Source of the DNA: an uncultured Flavobacteriaceae bacterium
GTDB taxonomy: Bacteria > Bacteroidota > Bacteroidia > Flavobacteriales > Flavobacteriaceae
DNA length: 64,000 bases
Direction of reading: 5' to 3'
Assembly: GCA_947494715.1 (NCBI GenBank)
Contig: CANLWG010000001.1
Coordinates: forward strand, 372,001-436,000
The position numbers were made by a program, and so were the translations under genes. The notes under the pieces are model-generated. The model had not been told where the DNA came from, did not search any database, and was given only the letters and a program-made list of their open reading frames with translations. Positions 8,558-18,861 of the stretch are shown piece after piece. Each line of letters opens with the position of its first letter. The first letter of the stretch is position 1.

Positions 8558-11464
8558 TTGCCCATGCGATTCAAAACTTTCATTTTCTTTTATCTTTTTC
8601 TACTTCTGGCAGGGCTATCTTATGGACAAAAGTTTAAATATGCCTATTATCATGGAGAGGAAGCTCCTTTTAAAGATGTCAACGAGACCATACAGGATTA
8701 CAAGGGCTATGTATGGTTGGCAACGGACCAAGGGTTGTTTAGGTTCGATGGCAATACCTTTGAGGACTTTAATACTACCCTAAGAAGCAAGACCATAAGG
8801 TCTTTTGTTTCATGGAATGAAAATGATTTGCTTTTCACCAACGATACAGGGATGCACAGGGTGTTTTACGTCAATGGACAACCAAAAATTGAGTCATTCA
8901 AGCCAAGTACAGCCCTTCATTACCCCACAGAACTTTTTAAGGACGGTAAAAACAGATTGTGGATTGGCCAAATGAATGGCTCCATAATGATGTTTTCAGG
9001 GAATACCGATAAGGGTAAACCATTTGATTTGGTATCGCGGGAAAAAATCCCCAAGATGGTCTTTGGAGAGGACAAGTTCGGTACCATTTGGGTATTGGTA
9101 CCGGGCCGTGGACTTTTCTACTTCAATGAATCTGCCCAAAAATTTGCACCCCTTAAAAACTATGGTTCAAGTAATCACTTTTTAATAAAGGACGATATTA
9201 TTTGGGTAGCTGGGGAACAGTTGGAAAAACTTAAAGTTAACCGCAACCAGAATGTCACCAACAAGCAAGTATTCGCTGTGGATGAGAAATTCAAGCATAT
9301 TTCAATGAACGATAAGGGTGTTTTATTCCTAAGTTCGGATTCGGCGATTTATACATTTCAAAACCAGGGAAATCAAACCAAGCTGTCCAAGGTATTCGGC
9401 GCGAATGACCCACACCGCGTGGAGGAACTCACTTTTGGAACTATAAATCAATTACAATTCACAAGAGATGAAACCGGACTTGATGATATAATTTGGGTAA
9501 GCTCGGACAAAGGCCTTACCTTATTGTGGTCCAGTTTTTTTCAGGGTGTTTCGGGTTTGGGTCATGATAACATCAGGGCGCTAAACCCATCCCGGGAAGG
9601 CCCTATTGTAATCTCACAAGGAGCCGTTTCATGGATAGGCAGTGAAGGCATTGCCACAAGTTTTCAAAAAGAGGGCAATCTCAATGACATTGTCGGTATA
9701 GGCTCATTAAAAGATAGGATTTGGTATGGTTCGGCGGAAGGCAAGGTGTTTCAATATCTGGGGCATCAACTGCAGAGAACATATGATTTGAGCAATCGCG
9801 GTAGCGGTGTCTTTTTTATTTTGGCCGACCATAGCGGGGATATATGGTTTTGCCAGGCTGCCTCGGATAAGCCTATAATAGGGGCGGCAAAAATTGATTC
9901 GAATGGGAATATCATTGAATATGGTAAGGACAAGGGATTTGATACGCGTATCTTGGTATTTCGCGAAGGAGGTAAGGACGAATTGTATGCTGCTGGCATT
10001 GGTATGGAATCCTATCTCTATAAATATGATCGATCATCTGACCGTTTTCGAAATAAAAGCTTGCCATTTCCATTCAAGGTCAGTGGCAATTTTGAGGTAC
10101 ATGATATGGCTGTGGATCGTTTAGGTATTGTTTGGCTTGCTACCACGGACGGACTTTTAAAATATGATACCGAGACGATTAGAAAGGTAGGCCTTGGAGC
10201 GTATACCGATAGTGAGATAAGGTCAATAACCGATATGCCCAACGGCTCCCTTTGGCTGGCTACCGATACTAATGGACTTATACATTTGGATGCCAAGGGC
10301 AACTATGTAGTTTTTGATGAAACCAGTGGGACACCATCCAAGATTTCGTCGTATCGTTGTATGGTGCTCTATGACAATTCGCAGCTTTGGGTAGGTACGC
10401 CAGAGGGCATTGTGCATTCTTCACGAACAAATCCGGAGCCATATCAAACAATGGCACCCATCATAAAAAAAGTTGTGGTAGACAGTGATGTAATTGAAGG
10501 ACAAAACACCATCCAACTAAAGGAATCCCAAAAAGTAGGGCTTACCATGGCGACCCTTACCTTCCCTAGCATTGATGTACGATATCAATACAAGGTCTTT
10601 AAAAGTGGGTTGGCCCAAGAAGACATGGATGATATCCCATGGTCTGATGCCCTAACCTCCCAATTTACCTTGAATGGATTAAAGGGGGGAAACTACAAGG
10701 TACTGGTCCGAGGTCAAAAGGCTGGGGGGTTTAGATGGAGCACACCTGTAGATATAAGTATTATCGTATCTCAAAAATGGTATAGTACATGGTGGGGGAT
10801 ACTGGTATTGGCGGCTTTAGGGTTCTTTTTCTTTTGGTTTTTTGCAAGGCGCTGGTTGTTGAAACGGGTAGAGGGATTACAAGCTTCGTTGCACCAAAAG
10901 CAAAAGGAGCTTGAACAAAAAGAGGCTGAATTGGTTGTACAGAGCGGTGCCCTTTTGCAGAAAAAGAATGAACTAAAGAGTACGGGAATCAACATCTATT
11001 TGCTTCATAAGTTGATTAGACAGATTCCTGAGGATTCCAATTGGAAAATAATTCTCCCTATTATTAATAAATTGGTAGAGCTTCCAACCGGAATTGATGT
11101 ATTTGAGCTTGCCTTTAAAAAGGGAGAGGTAATCCAATATAAGGGTTACCTAAGGGGAAATCATGAAATGATCAATAGAGAGGAGGCATTTGATGAAAAA
11201 AGCAACTTATCAAGTTATGTTATGTGTACGGGAAAACCCCTTTTGATCAATGATTTCAATAAGGAAGTTGGTGAATACATAAGCAAAAAAGATAGTACGG
11301 GCTATTTTTCACGATTGTATATGCCCTTTGAACAAAAAGTGGGAGGCACAACAATTTTTTGTGTTTATTCTAAGGAAAAAAATGCGTTTTCACAGCAAAC
11401 AAGTGCTTTGTTAGGAATTCTTGTTAGGTTTTTGTCGATAAATGCAAGTGATGAACTCAAATAG
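8558..11464 (+). CDS. Two-component-regulator-propeller sensor with Y_Y_Y, one TM and a GAF-like C-terminal domain
   Basis: The 968-residue protein has a signal peptide ([16 protein letters not shown]) and a periplasmic propeller built from Reg_prop repeats ([57 protein letters not shown]). A Y_Y_Y-like beta domain follows at about 655-735, then a transmembrane helix at about 742-768 and a coiled coil at about 770-815. The cytoplasmic end resembles a GAF domain (about 840-968). There is no histidine kinase core, receiver or HTH, which is unusual for this architecture, so output must pass to another protein. The next gene, an ion channel, starts immediately after the stop. The ATG at 8564 is an alternative start. 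The ligand is unknown; many such propellers sense glycans. Confidence 0.82.
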   Translation: MPMRFKTFIFFYLFLLLAGLSYGQKFKYAYYHGEEAPFKDVNETIQDYKGYVWLATDQGLFRFDGNTFEDFNTTLRSKTIRSFVSWNENDLLFTNDTGMHRVFYVNGQPKIESFKPSTALHYPTELFKDGKNRLWIGQMNGSIMMFSGNTDKGKPFDLVSREKIPKMVFGEDKFGTIWVLVPGRGLFYFNESAQKFAPLKNYGSSNHFLIKDDIIWVAGEQLEKLKVNRNQNVTNKQVFAVDEKFKHISMNDKGVLFLSSDSAIYTFQNQGNQTKLSKVFGANDPHRVEELTFGTINQLQFTRDETGLDDIIWVSSDKGLTLLWSSFFQGVSGLGHDNIRALNPSREGPIVISQGAVSWIGSEGIATSFQKEGNLNDIVGIGSLKDRIWYGSAEGKVFQYLGHQLQRTYDLSNRGSGVFFILADHSGDIWFCQAASDKPIIGAAKIDSNGNIIEYGKDKGFDTRILVFREGGKDELYAAGIGMESYLYKYDRSSDRFRNKSLPFPFKVSGNFEVHDMAVDRLGIVWLATTDGLLKYDTETIRKVGLGAYTDSEIRSITDMPNGSLWLATDTNGLIHLDAKGNYVVFDETSGTPSKISSYRCMVLYDNSQLWVGTPEGIVHSSRTNPEPYQTMAPIIKKVVVDSDVIEGQNTIQLKESQKVGLTMATLTFPSIDVRYQYKVFKSGLAQEDMDDIPWSDALTSQFTLNGLKGGNYKVLVRGQKAGGFRWSTPVDISIIVSQKWYSTWWGILVLAALGFFFFWFFARRWLLKRVEGLQASLHQKQKELEQKEAELVVQSGALLQKKNELKSTGINIYLLHKLIRQIPEDSNWKIILPIINKLVELPTGIDVFELAFKKGEVIQYKGYLRGNHEMINREEAFDEKSNLSSYVMCTGKPLLINDFNKEVGEYISKKDSTGYFSRLYMPFEQKVGGTTIFCVYSKEKNAFSQQTSALLGILVRFLSINASDELK

Positions 11465-11465
11465 T

Positions 11466-12545
11466 ATGTATAAAATACCTTCGATATCACTTCTGTTTGC
11501 AATGCTGCTTATGAGTATTATGTGTAATGCGAATACATATAAGGACACCTTGCTGGTAGGCATTTATCAGGATCCCCCCTTTGTGGTAAAGGAATCGGGA
11601 GGCTACGCCGGGGTTTCGATCGATCTTTGGGAGCATATTGCATTGGAAATGGATATGGCGTACAAATATGTTGAGTTTAGTGATGCAGTAGGCATTATTC
11701 GTTCCCTTGATTATGACGAGCTCGATGTTTCAATCAATCCTCTAAGTAATAGCCCAAGTCGAATTGAACGGTTTCAGGTTAGCCAACCCTTCTATATTTC
11801 CAGTGTAGGTGTGGCCACAACGATCAGTAGTCAAAGTCAGTTTCAGATTTTTATCAATAATTTCTTCTCTCGTGATTTTCTGAATATAGTGCTGCTCTTG
11901 CTTACCATTTTATTGACCTTCGGAACCATTCTTTGGTTTGCGGAACGAAGGACGAACAAATACCAATTTAGGCCCGGTATCATGGGCCTATTTGACGGTC
12001 TTTGGTGGGCTGCGGTTACTATGACCACTGTCGGTTATGGGGACAAGGCCCCAAAGACGCATTTGGGAAAGACCATTGCCATTGTCTGGATGTTTACGGC
12101 TATCATCATCATTTCTGGATTTACGGCTACCATAGCCTCAACACTAACGGTAAATACCCTTGAAGCAGATATCAACGGATTGGAAGACCTTCAGAATGCA
12201 AAGAAAATTGGTGTTGTAGGTGCTTCTGATGCCGAATTATTTGTGCGGCAACAAGATTTAAGACCATCACAGATCTATAGAACCCCGCTACAGGCCCTAA
12301 GGGCTTTGTCAAGAAAGGAAATCGAGATTTTGGTCTCTGACAAAACTACCACTGAATACCTTATTAAAACCAACAATATGGGAAATCATATAAGGCTACT
12401 TCCGTTAACTTTTCAAAAACAATACAGGAGTTTTATCATGCCCAAGTCCCAGCCAATTTTTAGCAAGGTGAACAAACAGCTCATTACCCAAATTCAATCG
12501 GTATCCTGGAATGAATCGTTAAAAAAATATGGGTTGGATGAGTAA
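11466..12545 (+). CDS. Prokaryotic ionotropic glutamate receptor-like ligand-gated potassium channel (GluR0 type)
   Basis: In the 359-residue form the order is: signal peptide (1-22); ligand-binding lobe S1 (about 24-125; [13 protein letters not shown], with ligand Arg102 in PSRIERF); helix M1 (about 138-158); a pore loop with filter TVGYGD (188-193); helix M2 (about 201-226) ending [13 protein letters not shown], which mirrors the SYTANLAAFLTV gate motif of eukaryotic iGluRs; then lobe S2 (about 233-359) with Asp292 at the ligand-carboxamine position. This is the split periplasmic-binding-protein plus potassium-channel architecture of Synechocystis GluR0. ATGs at 11442 and 11451 inside the upstream gene would add 8 or 5 residues. 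The 11466 start gives a clean signal peptide 1 nt after the preceding stop. The ligand is presumably an amino acid but is unproven. Confidence 0.9.
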   Translation: MYKIPSISLLFAMLLMSIMCNANTYKDTLLVGIYQDPPFVVKESGGYAGVSIDLWEHIALEMDMAYKYVEFSDAVGIIRSLDYDELDVSINPLSNSPSRIERFQVSQPFYISSVGVATTISSQSQFQIFINNFFSRDFLNIVLLLLTILLTFGTILWFAERRTNKYQFRPGIMGLFDGLWWAAVTMTTVGYGDKAPKTHLGKTIAIVWMFTAIIIISGFTATIASTLTVNTLEADINGLEDLQNAKKIGVVGASDAELFVRQQDLRPSQIYRTPLQALRALSRKEIEILVSDKTTTEYLIKTNNMGNHIRLLPLTFQKQYRSFIMPKSQPIFSKVNKQLITQIQSVSWNESLKKYGLDE

Positions 12546-12585
12546 AGTTTCTATATTATATATTTAAATACTGAAAAACCCGGAT

Positions 12586-15378
12586 TTGAAATACGTTTTA
12601 CTCTTTTTTCTCCTGATAACCTTTGGGCTTACGTCCCAAGAGCTTCCCCCTATCCAAAATTTTTATCCAAAGGACTATAATGGTGAAAATCAAAATTGGG
12701 ACATTTCCCAAGCTTCGGATAAATTGATTTATGTAGCCAACAGCAAAGGTCTGTTGGAGTTTAATGGAGCCCGTTGGACACTTTATCCTTCACCCAATGA
12801 AACGATCATGCGATCTGTTAAGGTGGTTGAGGATCGGATTTATACGGGCTGTTTTATGGAATTTGGGTACTGGAAAAAGAATAGCCTGGGTGTGCTGAAT
12901 TATACCTCGTTATCCCAAAAAAATGGAGTGGACCTCATTGAGGACGAAGAGTTTTGGAATATCATACATGTAGATGATTATATGGTCTTTCAATCCTTAA
13001 AACGGATTTACATCTATGATATAAGCAAAGGTACCGTCAATACGATCGATTCAAATAGTACGATTACCAAAATGTTCAAGGTTGGGCAAAATATCTATTT
13101 TCAAAGGCTGGGCGAGGGGCTCTTTGGAATTAATTCCGGAAAGGACTTTTTGCTTTTGGATGATCAAATACTCAAGGATTACGAAGTGATTCATGTTTTT
13201 GGTAGTGAAAGGGATTTGTTGATTCTTACAAGGGACAATGGTTTTTATACCATTAAGGATGGGGTACTGGTCCAATCCAACAAGTATCCCAATGAAACGT
13301 TATCGGCTTTTAGTTTGTATGATGGTATTCAATTAAAGGATAATAGTTTTCTATTGGGTACCATATCCAATGGGGTAATTTATTTGGATTCAAACGGAGA
13401 ACCCGTTTTTCAAATAGACCAAAACAATGGCCTTTCCAATAATACGGTCCTATCATTATTTGAAGATGTGGACAATAATATATGGTTGGGTTTGGACTAT
13501 GGTATAAGTTATGTAAATAGAAAGTCGCCCTATAAGGTCTTTAATGATTCCAAAGGCGTTTTAGGAAGTGTTTATGCCGCCGCCGTGTATAACGATAACT
13601 TGTATCTGGGAACAAATCAGGGATTATTTTACAAGCATTTGAACAGTGATAACGGGTTTAACTTTATTGCGGGTACACAGGGTCAAGTATGGAGTTTACG
13701 GGAGATCGATACCAAGCTATTATGTGGGCATAACTCGGGTACCTTTTTGGTTAAGGACGATCAAGTCCAAAAAATATTTGATGTTCAGGGCACGTGGGAT
13801 ATCGCGGCGTTGAATGGTAACCCAGATATATTGCTTCAAGGTAATTATGATGGTCTATATGTTTTGGAAAAATCGGATACCTCATGGAAACTTAAAAATA
13901 AAATCGGAGGGTTTAATAATTCATCCAGATATTTTGAGACACTGGGCAAGGACATCTTCGTAAACCATGAGTATAACGGGGTTTTCAAATTAAAAGCGGA
14001 TGATTCCTTTTTTAACGTAAAGAGTGTGGTGAAAGACACTCTTATCAAAGGGTCCAATTCGGGTCTTGTAAAGTATAATGGTGATGTTTTGTATGCTTAT
14101 AAAAACGGGATTTTTAAATTTGATATCCACGCTCGGAAATTCACCAAGGACAGCCTTTTGAGTAGCCTATACGATAAGCAGGACTATGAGTCTGGAAAAC
14201 TGATTGCTGATGAAACAGATAATAAATTGTGGGTCTTTACAAAATCCAATATAAGCTTTGTAACCGCGGTAGGATTGACAAACGCTCCTAAAGTTAGAAA
14301 TATACCGCTTACCAAGGAAATGAGGGATGGTATCCTGGGATATGAAAACATTATAAAACTGGATGATAACGGGAACTATTTGCTGGGGAAGACATCAGGC
14401 TACATAACACTGAATGTCAATGAAGTAAAAGACAAAAATTTTCAAGTACATATCGGCAACGTTTCCAATGGGGTAAATAGGATAAATGAAAATTTATTGG
14501 ATGCCAAGTTAAAGGGCAATTTTGGTAGCGATAGCAATAATTTTGAATTTTCCTTTTATGCCCCGGAATACAACAAATATGTAAAGACGGAATACCAATA
14601 TCGATTACAAGGGATTTATGATGAATGGAGCGATTGGTCCGAAAACACAGGGGTATTCTATGAAAACATGCCCTTTGGGAATTATATATTTGAGGTACGG
14701 GGAAAGATAGGGAATTCCATTTCGAGCAACACCGCCTCGTATACGTTCGAGATAGCAAAACCGTGGTACATATCCAATGTAATGATTGCCATTTATATAT
14801 TGGGCATGCTATTATTCTCGTTCTTTATGCACAATGTGTACAAACAGTATTACAAAAAGCAGCGTTTAAAGCTCATAGAGAAAAATAAAAAGGAATTGGA
14901 GTTGGCCCAGATTCAAAATGAAAAGGAAATCATGAGAATCAAAAATGAGCAGTTGGAGTTGGAAAATAAGAGTAAGAGTAAGGAATTGGCCGTCTCCACA
15001 ATGAGTATCATCAGGAAAAATGAATTGCTTACCACCATAAAAGACGAACTGAATGTGATGGGGAACAAAGATGTGGTGAAACCGGTTATAAAAATCATCG
15101 ATAAAAGTCTGAGACAAAATGATGACTGGGAACTTTTTCAGGAAGCATTCAACAATGCCGATAGTGAATTCCTAAAGAAAATGAAAACTACACACCCGTC
15201 CCTATCACCCAATGACCTTAAATTATGCGCCTACCTACGATTAAATTTGTCCTCTAAGGAGATAGCACATCTTCTACATATTTCCCCAAGAAGTGTTGAA
15301 ATTAAACGGTACCGACTTCGCAAAAAACTAGGGTTGCAACATGAAGACAATCTAGTGAACTACATATTGGAGCTCTAA
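12586..15378 (+). CDS. Propeller / Y_Y_Y / LuxR-type HTH membrane sensor-regulator
   Basis: The 930-residue protein starts at TTG (12586), chosen because it begins a perfect signal peptide (KYVLLFFLLITFGLTSQ) and no in-frame ATG is better placed. It has periplasmic propeller repeats (NIWLGLDYGISYVNRKSPY, NLYLGTNQGLFYKHL), a Y_Y_Y domain (about 635-720; YQYRLQGIYDEWSDWSEN), one TM helix (about 727-748), a long coiled coil (about 752-805) and a C-terminal LuxR-type helix-turn-helix (about 870-930; LSSKEIAHLLHISPRSVEIK). It is a one-piece transmembrane transcription factor. It sits directly upstream of the beta-glucan operon, which it most likely controls in response to glucan fragments; this is inferred from position. 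Confidence 0.88.
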   Translation: MKYVLLFFLLITFGLTSQELPPIQNFYPKDYNGENQNWDISQASDKLIYVANSKGLLEFNGARWTLYPSPNETIMRSVKVVEDRIYTGCFMEFGYWKKNSLGVLNYTSLSQKNGVDLIEDEEFWNIIHVDDYMVFQSLKRIYIYDISKGTVNTIDSNSTITKMFKVGQNIYFQRLGEGLFGINSGKDFLLLDDQILKDYEVIHVFGSERDLLILTRDNGFYTIKDGVLVQSNKYPNETLSAFSLYDGIQLKDNSFLLGTISNGVIYLDSNGEPVFQIDQNNGLSNNTVLSLFEDVDNNIWLGLDYGISYVNRKSPYKVFNDSKGVLGSVYAAAVYNDNLYLGTNQGLFYKHLNSDNGFNFIAGTQGQVWSLREIDTKLLCGHNSGTFLVKDDQVQKIFDVQGTWDIAALNGNPDILLQGNYDGLYVLEKSDTSWKLKNKIGGFNNSSRYFETLGKDIFVNHEYNGVFKLKADDSFFNVKSVVKDTLIKGSNSGLVKYNGDVLYAYKNGIFKFDIHARKFTKDSLLSSLYDKQDYESGKLIADETDNKLWVFTKSNISFVTAVGLTNAPKVRNIPLTKEMRDGILGYENIIKLDDNGNYLLGKTSGYITLNVNEVKDKNFQVHIGNVSNGVNRINENLLDAKLKGNFGSDSNNFEFSFYAPEYNKYVKTEYQYRLQGIYDEWSDWSENTGVFYENMPFGNYIFEVRGKIGNSISSNTASYTFEIAKPWYISNVMIAIYILGMLLFSFFMHNVYKQYYKKQRLKLIEKNKKELELAQIQNEKEIMRIKNEQLELENKSKSKELAVSTMSIIRKNELLTTIKDELNVMGNKDVVKPVIKIIDKSLRQNDDWELFQEAFNNADSEFLKKMKTTHPSLSPNDLKLCAYLRLNLSSKEIAHLLHISPRSVEIKRYRLRKKLGLQHEDNLVNYILEL

Positions 15379-15401
15379 CCCGATCAATAATTCTGTTCTT
15401 G

Positions 15402-15433
15402 GCCTCAACATGTCTGGTTTATGCCTCAACATG
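15402..15433 (+). promoter_or_regulatory. Direct repeat GCCTCAACATG x2, candidate operator of the beta-glucan operon
   Basis: Two exact 11-bp copies (15402-15412 and 15423-15433) lie with a 21-bp period, that is two helical turns, so both would face the same side of the DNA. They sit 216-247 bp upstream of the first operon gene and about 24 bp after the regulator's stop. A pair of same-face half-sites suits a dimeric LuxR-type regulator such as the upstream gene's product. No binding evidence exists in the sequence itself. Confidence 0.45.
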
Positions 15434-15648
15434 ACCTATACAAAAGAGTTTTTCCCTTTTGTAATCACATGAAAACTAGTTTTTTAACAATTGGCCAAAA
15501 CATCAGCAATAATGGTCGATTAAGGCATGTGCTTATGCTATATTAATAGAAATTGCCTCTATTTTTTATCATGTATATTTTTTGTAGGGGTAAATCTTAT
15601 GGTATCCATAATTTTTGATGATAAGTTTAGAGGATTAAAAATTGCTCT

Positions 15649-18600
15649 ATGGATACACTTCATAAAAAATTACTCAAACTAACCTTTTTCTTCATTACCA
15701 CGGTTGTTTTTGCGCAATCCAGCAACGTGGCTGTAGTAAGCGATGAAAAGGGAACAAAACTGGTCGTTGATGGTGAAAGCTTCATGGTCAATGGTATGAA
15801 CTGGGATTATATCCCTATCGGGACCAATACCGTAAATGCGGAATTTTGGAAAAAGTCCGATGATATTATCAAAGCCGGACTTGACACGGAAATGTCGCTT
15901 CTTAAAAACATGAATGTTAATGTCATTCGACAGTACACAGGAGTTCCGGCAAGGTGGATAAAATACATTTATGAAAACTATGGTATCTACACCATGCTCA
16001 ATCATTCCTTTGGTCGCTATGGACTAACATTGGACGGCGTCTGGACTCCGGTGACTATTTACGACGATGCCAAGACCCAAGAGTTCTTGATGTCCGAAAT
16101 GGAGGAATTGGTCAAAGGTTATAAAGATACACCTGGCCTGTTACTTTACCTATTGGGGAATGAGAATAACTATGGATTGTTCTGGGCAGGAGCGGAGACG
16201 GAAGATTTTCCGGACGATGAAGAAAGAATACAATTCATAGGCGAAAGCAGGGGAAGGCCCATGTACCGATTGATGAATGAAGCGGCTAAAAAAATGAAGG
16301 CTATGGATCCATCGCACCCCGTGGCCATATGTAATGGTGATGTTTTGTTCATTGACATCGTTGCCGAAGAATGTAAAGATGTTGATATATACGGAACAAA
16401 CACCTATCGCGGTCTTTCCTTTGGGGATATGTTCCAAGTGGTAAAGGAAAAACTTAATAAACCTGTCATGTTTACGGAATTTGGGGCAGATGCTTACAAT
16501 GCCGTTGAAAACAAAGAAGACCAGTTTTCACAGGCCTACTATATGGTGGGCAATTGGAAGGAAATCTATGAGAATGCCGCTGGTTTGGGCAAGGCCGATA
16601 ATTCCATAGGAGGTTTTACATTTCAATTTAGTGATGGCTGGTGGAAGTTTGGTTTTGATGATCGAAAAAACGCAGATGTCCATGACAACAATGCTTCATG
16701 GTCCAATGGAGGATATGCCAGGGATTTGGCAGCTCCCGGAGCCAACAACATGAACGAGGAATGGTTTGGAATTTGTGCCAAAGGCGCTACCAATCCCAGA
16801 GGCCTCTACGAGCTCTATCCACGGGCGGCCTACTATGCATTGAAGGAAGCACATCAATTGAACCCTTATGGGGAAGGTGTAGACCTAAACTTTGTAGACA
16901 ATTATTTTAACAATATTCAACTAATGGATGCCGTGCTCAAGGCACGTGGGGATAAGGCCGCGTTAAGCGGTGAGCAAAGCAAACTACTTCGTATAAGCAA
17001 TCTTACGGCAAGGCTCGCAACGTTCAGCACGGGCGGTAGTCTAATAACGACGCCGGATAATGCCGACCCGGACGATCCCAATACGTTTCCAAATCAATTG
17101 GGGTTCGATCATATGCAATCCTATTTTGTTGGGGTAGAGGGCAATCCTGCTTCCAACATGCGGGCAGAGGTAAATTTCAATATAGTCGGAAATGTAGCAC
17201 AGAATCCGATCAATGAAATTTTTTATGAGAACAATTCCCGTCCAATAGAGGTGAATACCGATCAAGGAAATGTAGTGGTCCAGGACGTAAATAGGATACG
17301 GGTATACCAAGCTGAATTTGAATGGAACGCAAAAGAGTTCGATTTAAGGGGGTTCTACCGGACGGGTCATTATCACTGGGGGTACGAGGGTGATTTTTTT
17401 GGCCTCTATCCCGAAGCCAATTACGGTCCTAACCTCGATATCTATAACGGAGAAATATTAGGAGCCGAAGTTGATGGTAAAGGAGTGCTAAAAGGTTTAA
17501 AAGCAGCCATAGGCCCCCAATTATGGTGGGGCGCCAACCCAACAATGCTTTTTAAGTACAAAAGACATATCGGAAAATTTGATGTTACCGGCATATATCA
17601 CAGGGACTTTGAAACCAACATAGTTTTCGATGAAAATGGACGACGGGTTCTGGATATAAATCAATTGCGAAGTGGTGTAGTTCCACCATGGCCAACGGAA
17701 AGAGCAACACTGGCCGTGGAAAGAGAATTTGGCAAGTTTGGTGTTATGTTGGGCGGAATTTGGGCCGGAAGCCCATTGAACGGTACTTCATTTCAAGATG
17801 TGAGGGGTACGCCCGGAAACTATACCGTTTTTGAGGATAGGATTCAATCAAGTGATAACTGGGGTGGTAAAGTGAAACTTACCTACGAAGGAGGGAAATT
17901 CAATTGGTATGGCCAAGCAGCGGCTATGGGTCTGATTGCCAATGGGGGTACCGATCAAACGTTGACCTTTACTGGATGGAAACTGAGGGATACAGGAAGT
18001 GGAAACCAAGTAAACGTATTATCCGGACTTACACTCGCGACTGGAAATTTTCAAATTGCACCCAATTTCTTGTGGCAAAAACCATTGGTAGATGCTATTC
18101 CTCAGGATGTACAAGCTCCTGGTCGATTAAGGAATATTATTGATGATCCTTTTGCCGTACGGTGGAATCGTGAGACCACTGCCGGGGAGATACTCTTTAC
18201 CTATGACCCCACGCCGGGTACATGGATGTATGAGTGGGATAATGATAGGTCTGAAGATGCCGAGTTTGCCATGAATTTAGGTTTTGTATACCGCCACCAT
18301 CCCACGGCCATGGATGCCCATATCGGATTTTTGGCGGATCGGACTATTTTTTCTTTCCCCAATTCGGCCCCTGCAGAGGACTTGTGGGAAGTTCATTCTA
18401 GAATGGTCTCCAAGCTGGGCCCTGACTTGGGCATTATCGGTAATTTTTATTACGGAAATGGACAGGGTAACGGGGATTCAGAACGCTTGATCAAGCGTTT
18501 TGGGGGAGATGTTCGAATGATTTACAAAAACTTCAAATTACGTTACGAACAAAAAATCAACGATTGGGGACCTTACGATTACCATAGGGATTTCAACCTT

Positions 18601-18849
18601 ACCTTTCCTGTTCAGCTCATGTTGGATATCTCTACTACCCTTGGAAAACCGGACTGGTTTATTTTGCCCAGTACCCAAATAGGCATACGGGGTATATGGC
18701 GATCATTGGATGAGCTCTCCCCTCGTTATGCACCGACTGCTGTACCCCCTGATACGTTTCCTCCCGAACCCATTTTAAGTCCGGCCGGATTTGACAATGG
18801 TAACGAGTGGGAAATCATGACATACATACACATCAACATCGGGAAATAA
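15649..18849 (+). CDS. Clan GH-A glycosidase / transglycosidase fused to a predicted outer-membrane beta-barrel
   Basis: The 1066-residue protein has a signal peptide (1-22) and then a TIM-barrel domain (about 25-410). Clan GH-A landmarks are NVIRQYTG, acid/base Glu172 in LLGNENN, DIYGTNTYRG, and nucleophile Glu277 in PVMFTEFGAD. These resemble GH2-type TIM barrels and fungal GH72 beta-1,3-glucanosyltransferases; the family is not certain. From about residue 450 to the end the sequence changes to alternating aromatic/Gly-rich amphipathic strands with loops (FDVTGIYHRDFE, GVMLGGIWAG, FNWYGQAAAMG, FKLRYEQKIN, ending EIMTYIHINIGK), as in an outer-membrane barrel. It is the first gene of a 16.7-kb operon with no SusC/SusD, so it may bind, cut and admit glucan. 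Barrel and transport role are inference. Confidence 0.72.
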   Translation: MDTLHKKLLKLTFFFITTVVFAQSSNVAVVSDEKGTKLVVDGESFMVNGMNWDYIPIGTNTVNAEFWKKSDDIIKAGLDTEMSLLKNMNVNVIRQYTGVPARWIKYIYENYGIYTMLNHSFGRYGLTLDGVWTPVTIYDDAKTQEFLMSEMEELVKGYKDTPGLLLYLLGNENNYGLFWAGAETEDFPDDEERIQFIGESRGRPMYRLMNEAAKKMKAMDPSHPVAICNGDVLFIDIVAEECKDVDIYGTNTYRGLSFGDMFQVVKEKLNKPVMFTEFGADAYNAVENKEDQFSQAYYMVGNWKEIYENAAGLGKADNSIGGFTFQFSDGWWKFGFDDRKNADVHDNNASWSNGGYARDLAAPGANNMNEEWFGICAKGATNPRGLYELYPRAAYYALKEAHQLNPYGEGVDLNFVDNYFNNIQLMDAVLKARGDKAALSGEQSKLLRISNLTARLATFSTGGSLITTPDNADPDDPNTFPNQLGFDHMQSYFVGVEGNPASNMRAEVNFNIVGNVAQNPINEIFYENNSRPIEVNTDQGNVVVQDVNRIRVYQAEFEWNAKEFDLRGFYRTGHYHWGYEGDFFGLYPEANYGPNLDIYNGEILGAEVDGKGVLKGLKAAIGPQLWWGANPTMLFKYKRHIGKFDVTGIYHRDFETNIVFDENGRRVLDINQLRSGVVPPWPTERATLAVEREFGKFGVMLGGIWAGSPLNGTSFQDVRGTPGNYTVFEDRIQSSDNWGGKVKLTYEGGKFNWYGQAAAMGLIANGGTDQTLTFTGWKLRDTGSGNQVNVLSGLTLATGNFQIAPNFLWQKPLVDAIPQDVQAPGRLRNIIDDPFAVRWNRETTAGEILFTYDPTPGTWMYEWDNDRSEDAEFAMNLGFVYRHHPTAMDAHIGFLADRTIFSFPNSAPAEDLWEVHSRMVSKLGPDLGIIGNFYYGNGQGNGDSERLIKRFGGDVRMIYKNFKLRYEQKINDWGPYDYHRDFNLTFPVQLMLDISTTLGKPDWFILPSTQIGIRGIWRSLDELSPRYAPTAVPPDTFPPEPILSPAGFDNGNEWEIMTYIHINIGK

Positions 18850-18861
18850 AAAGATTGAAAA

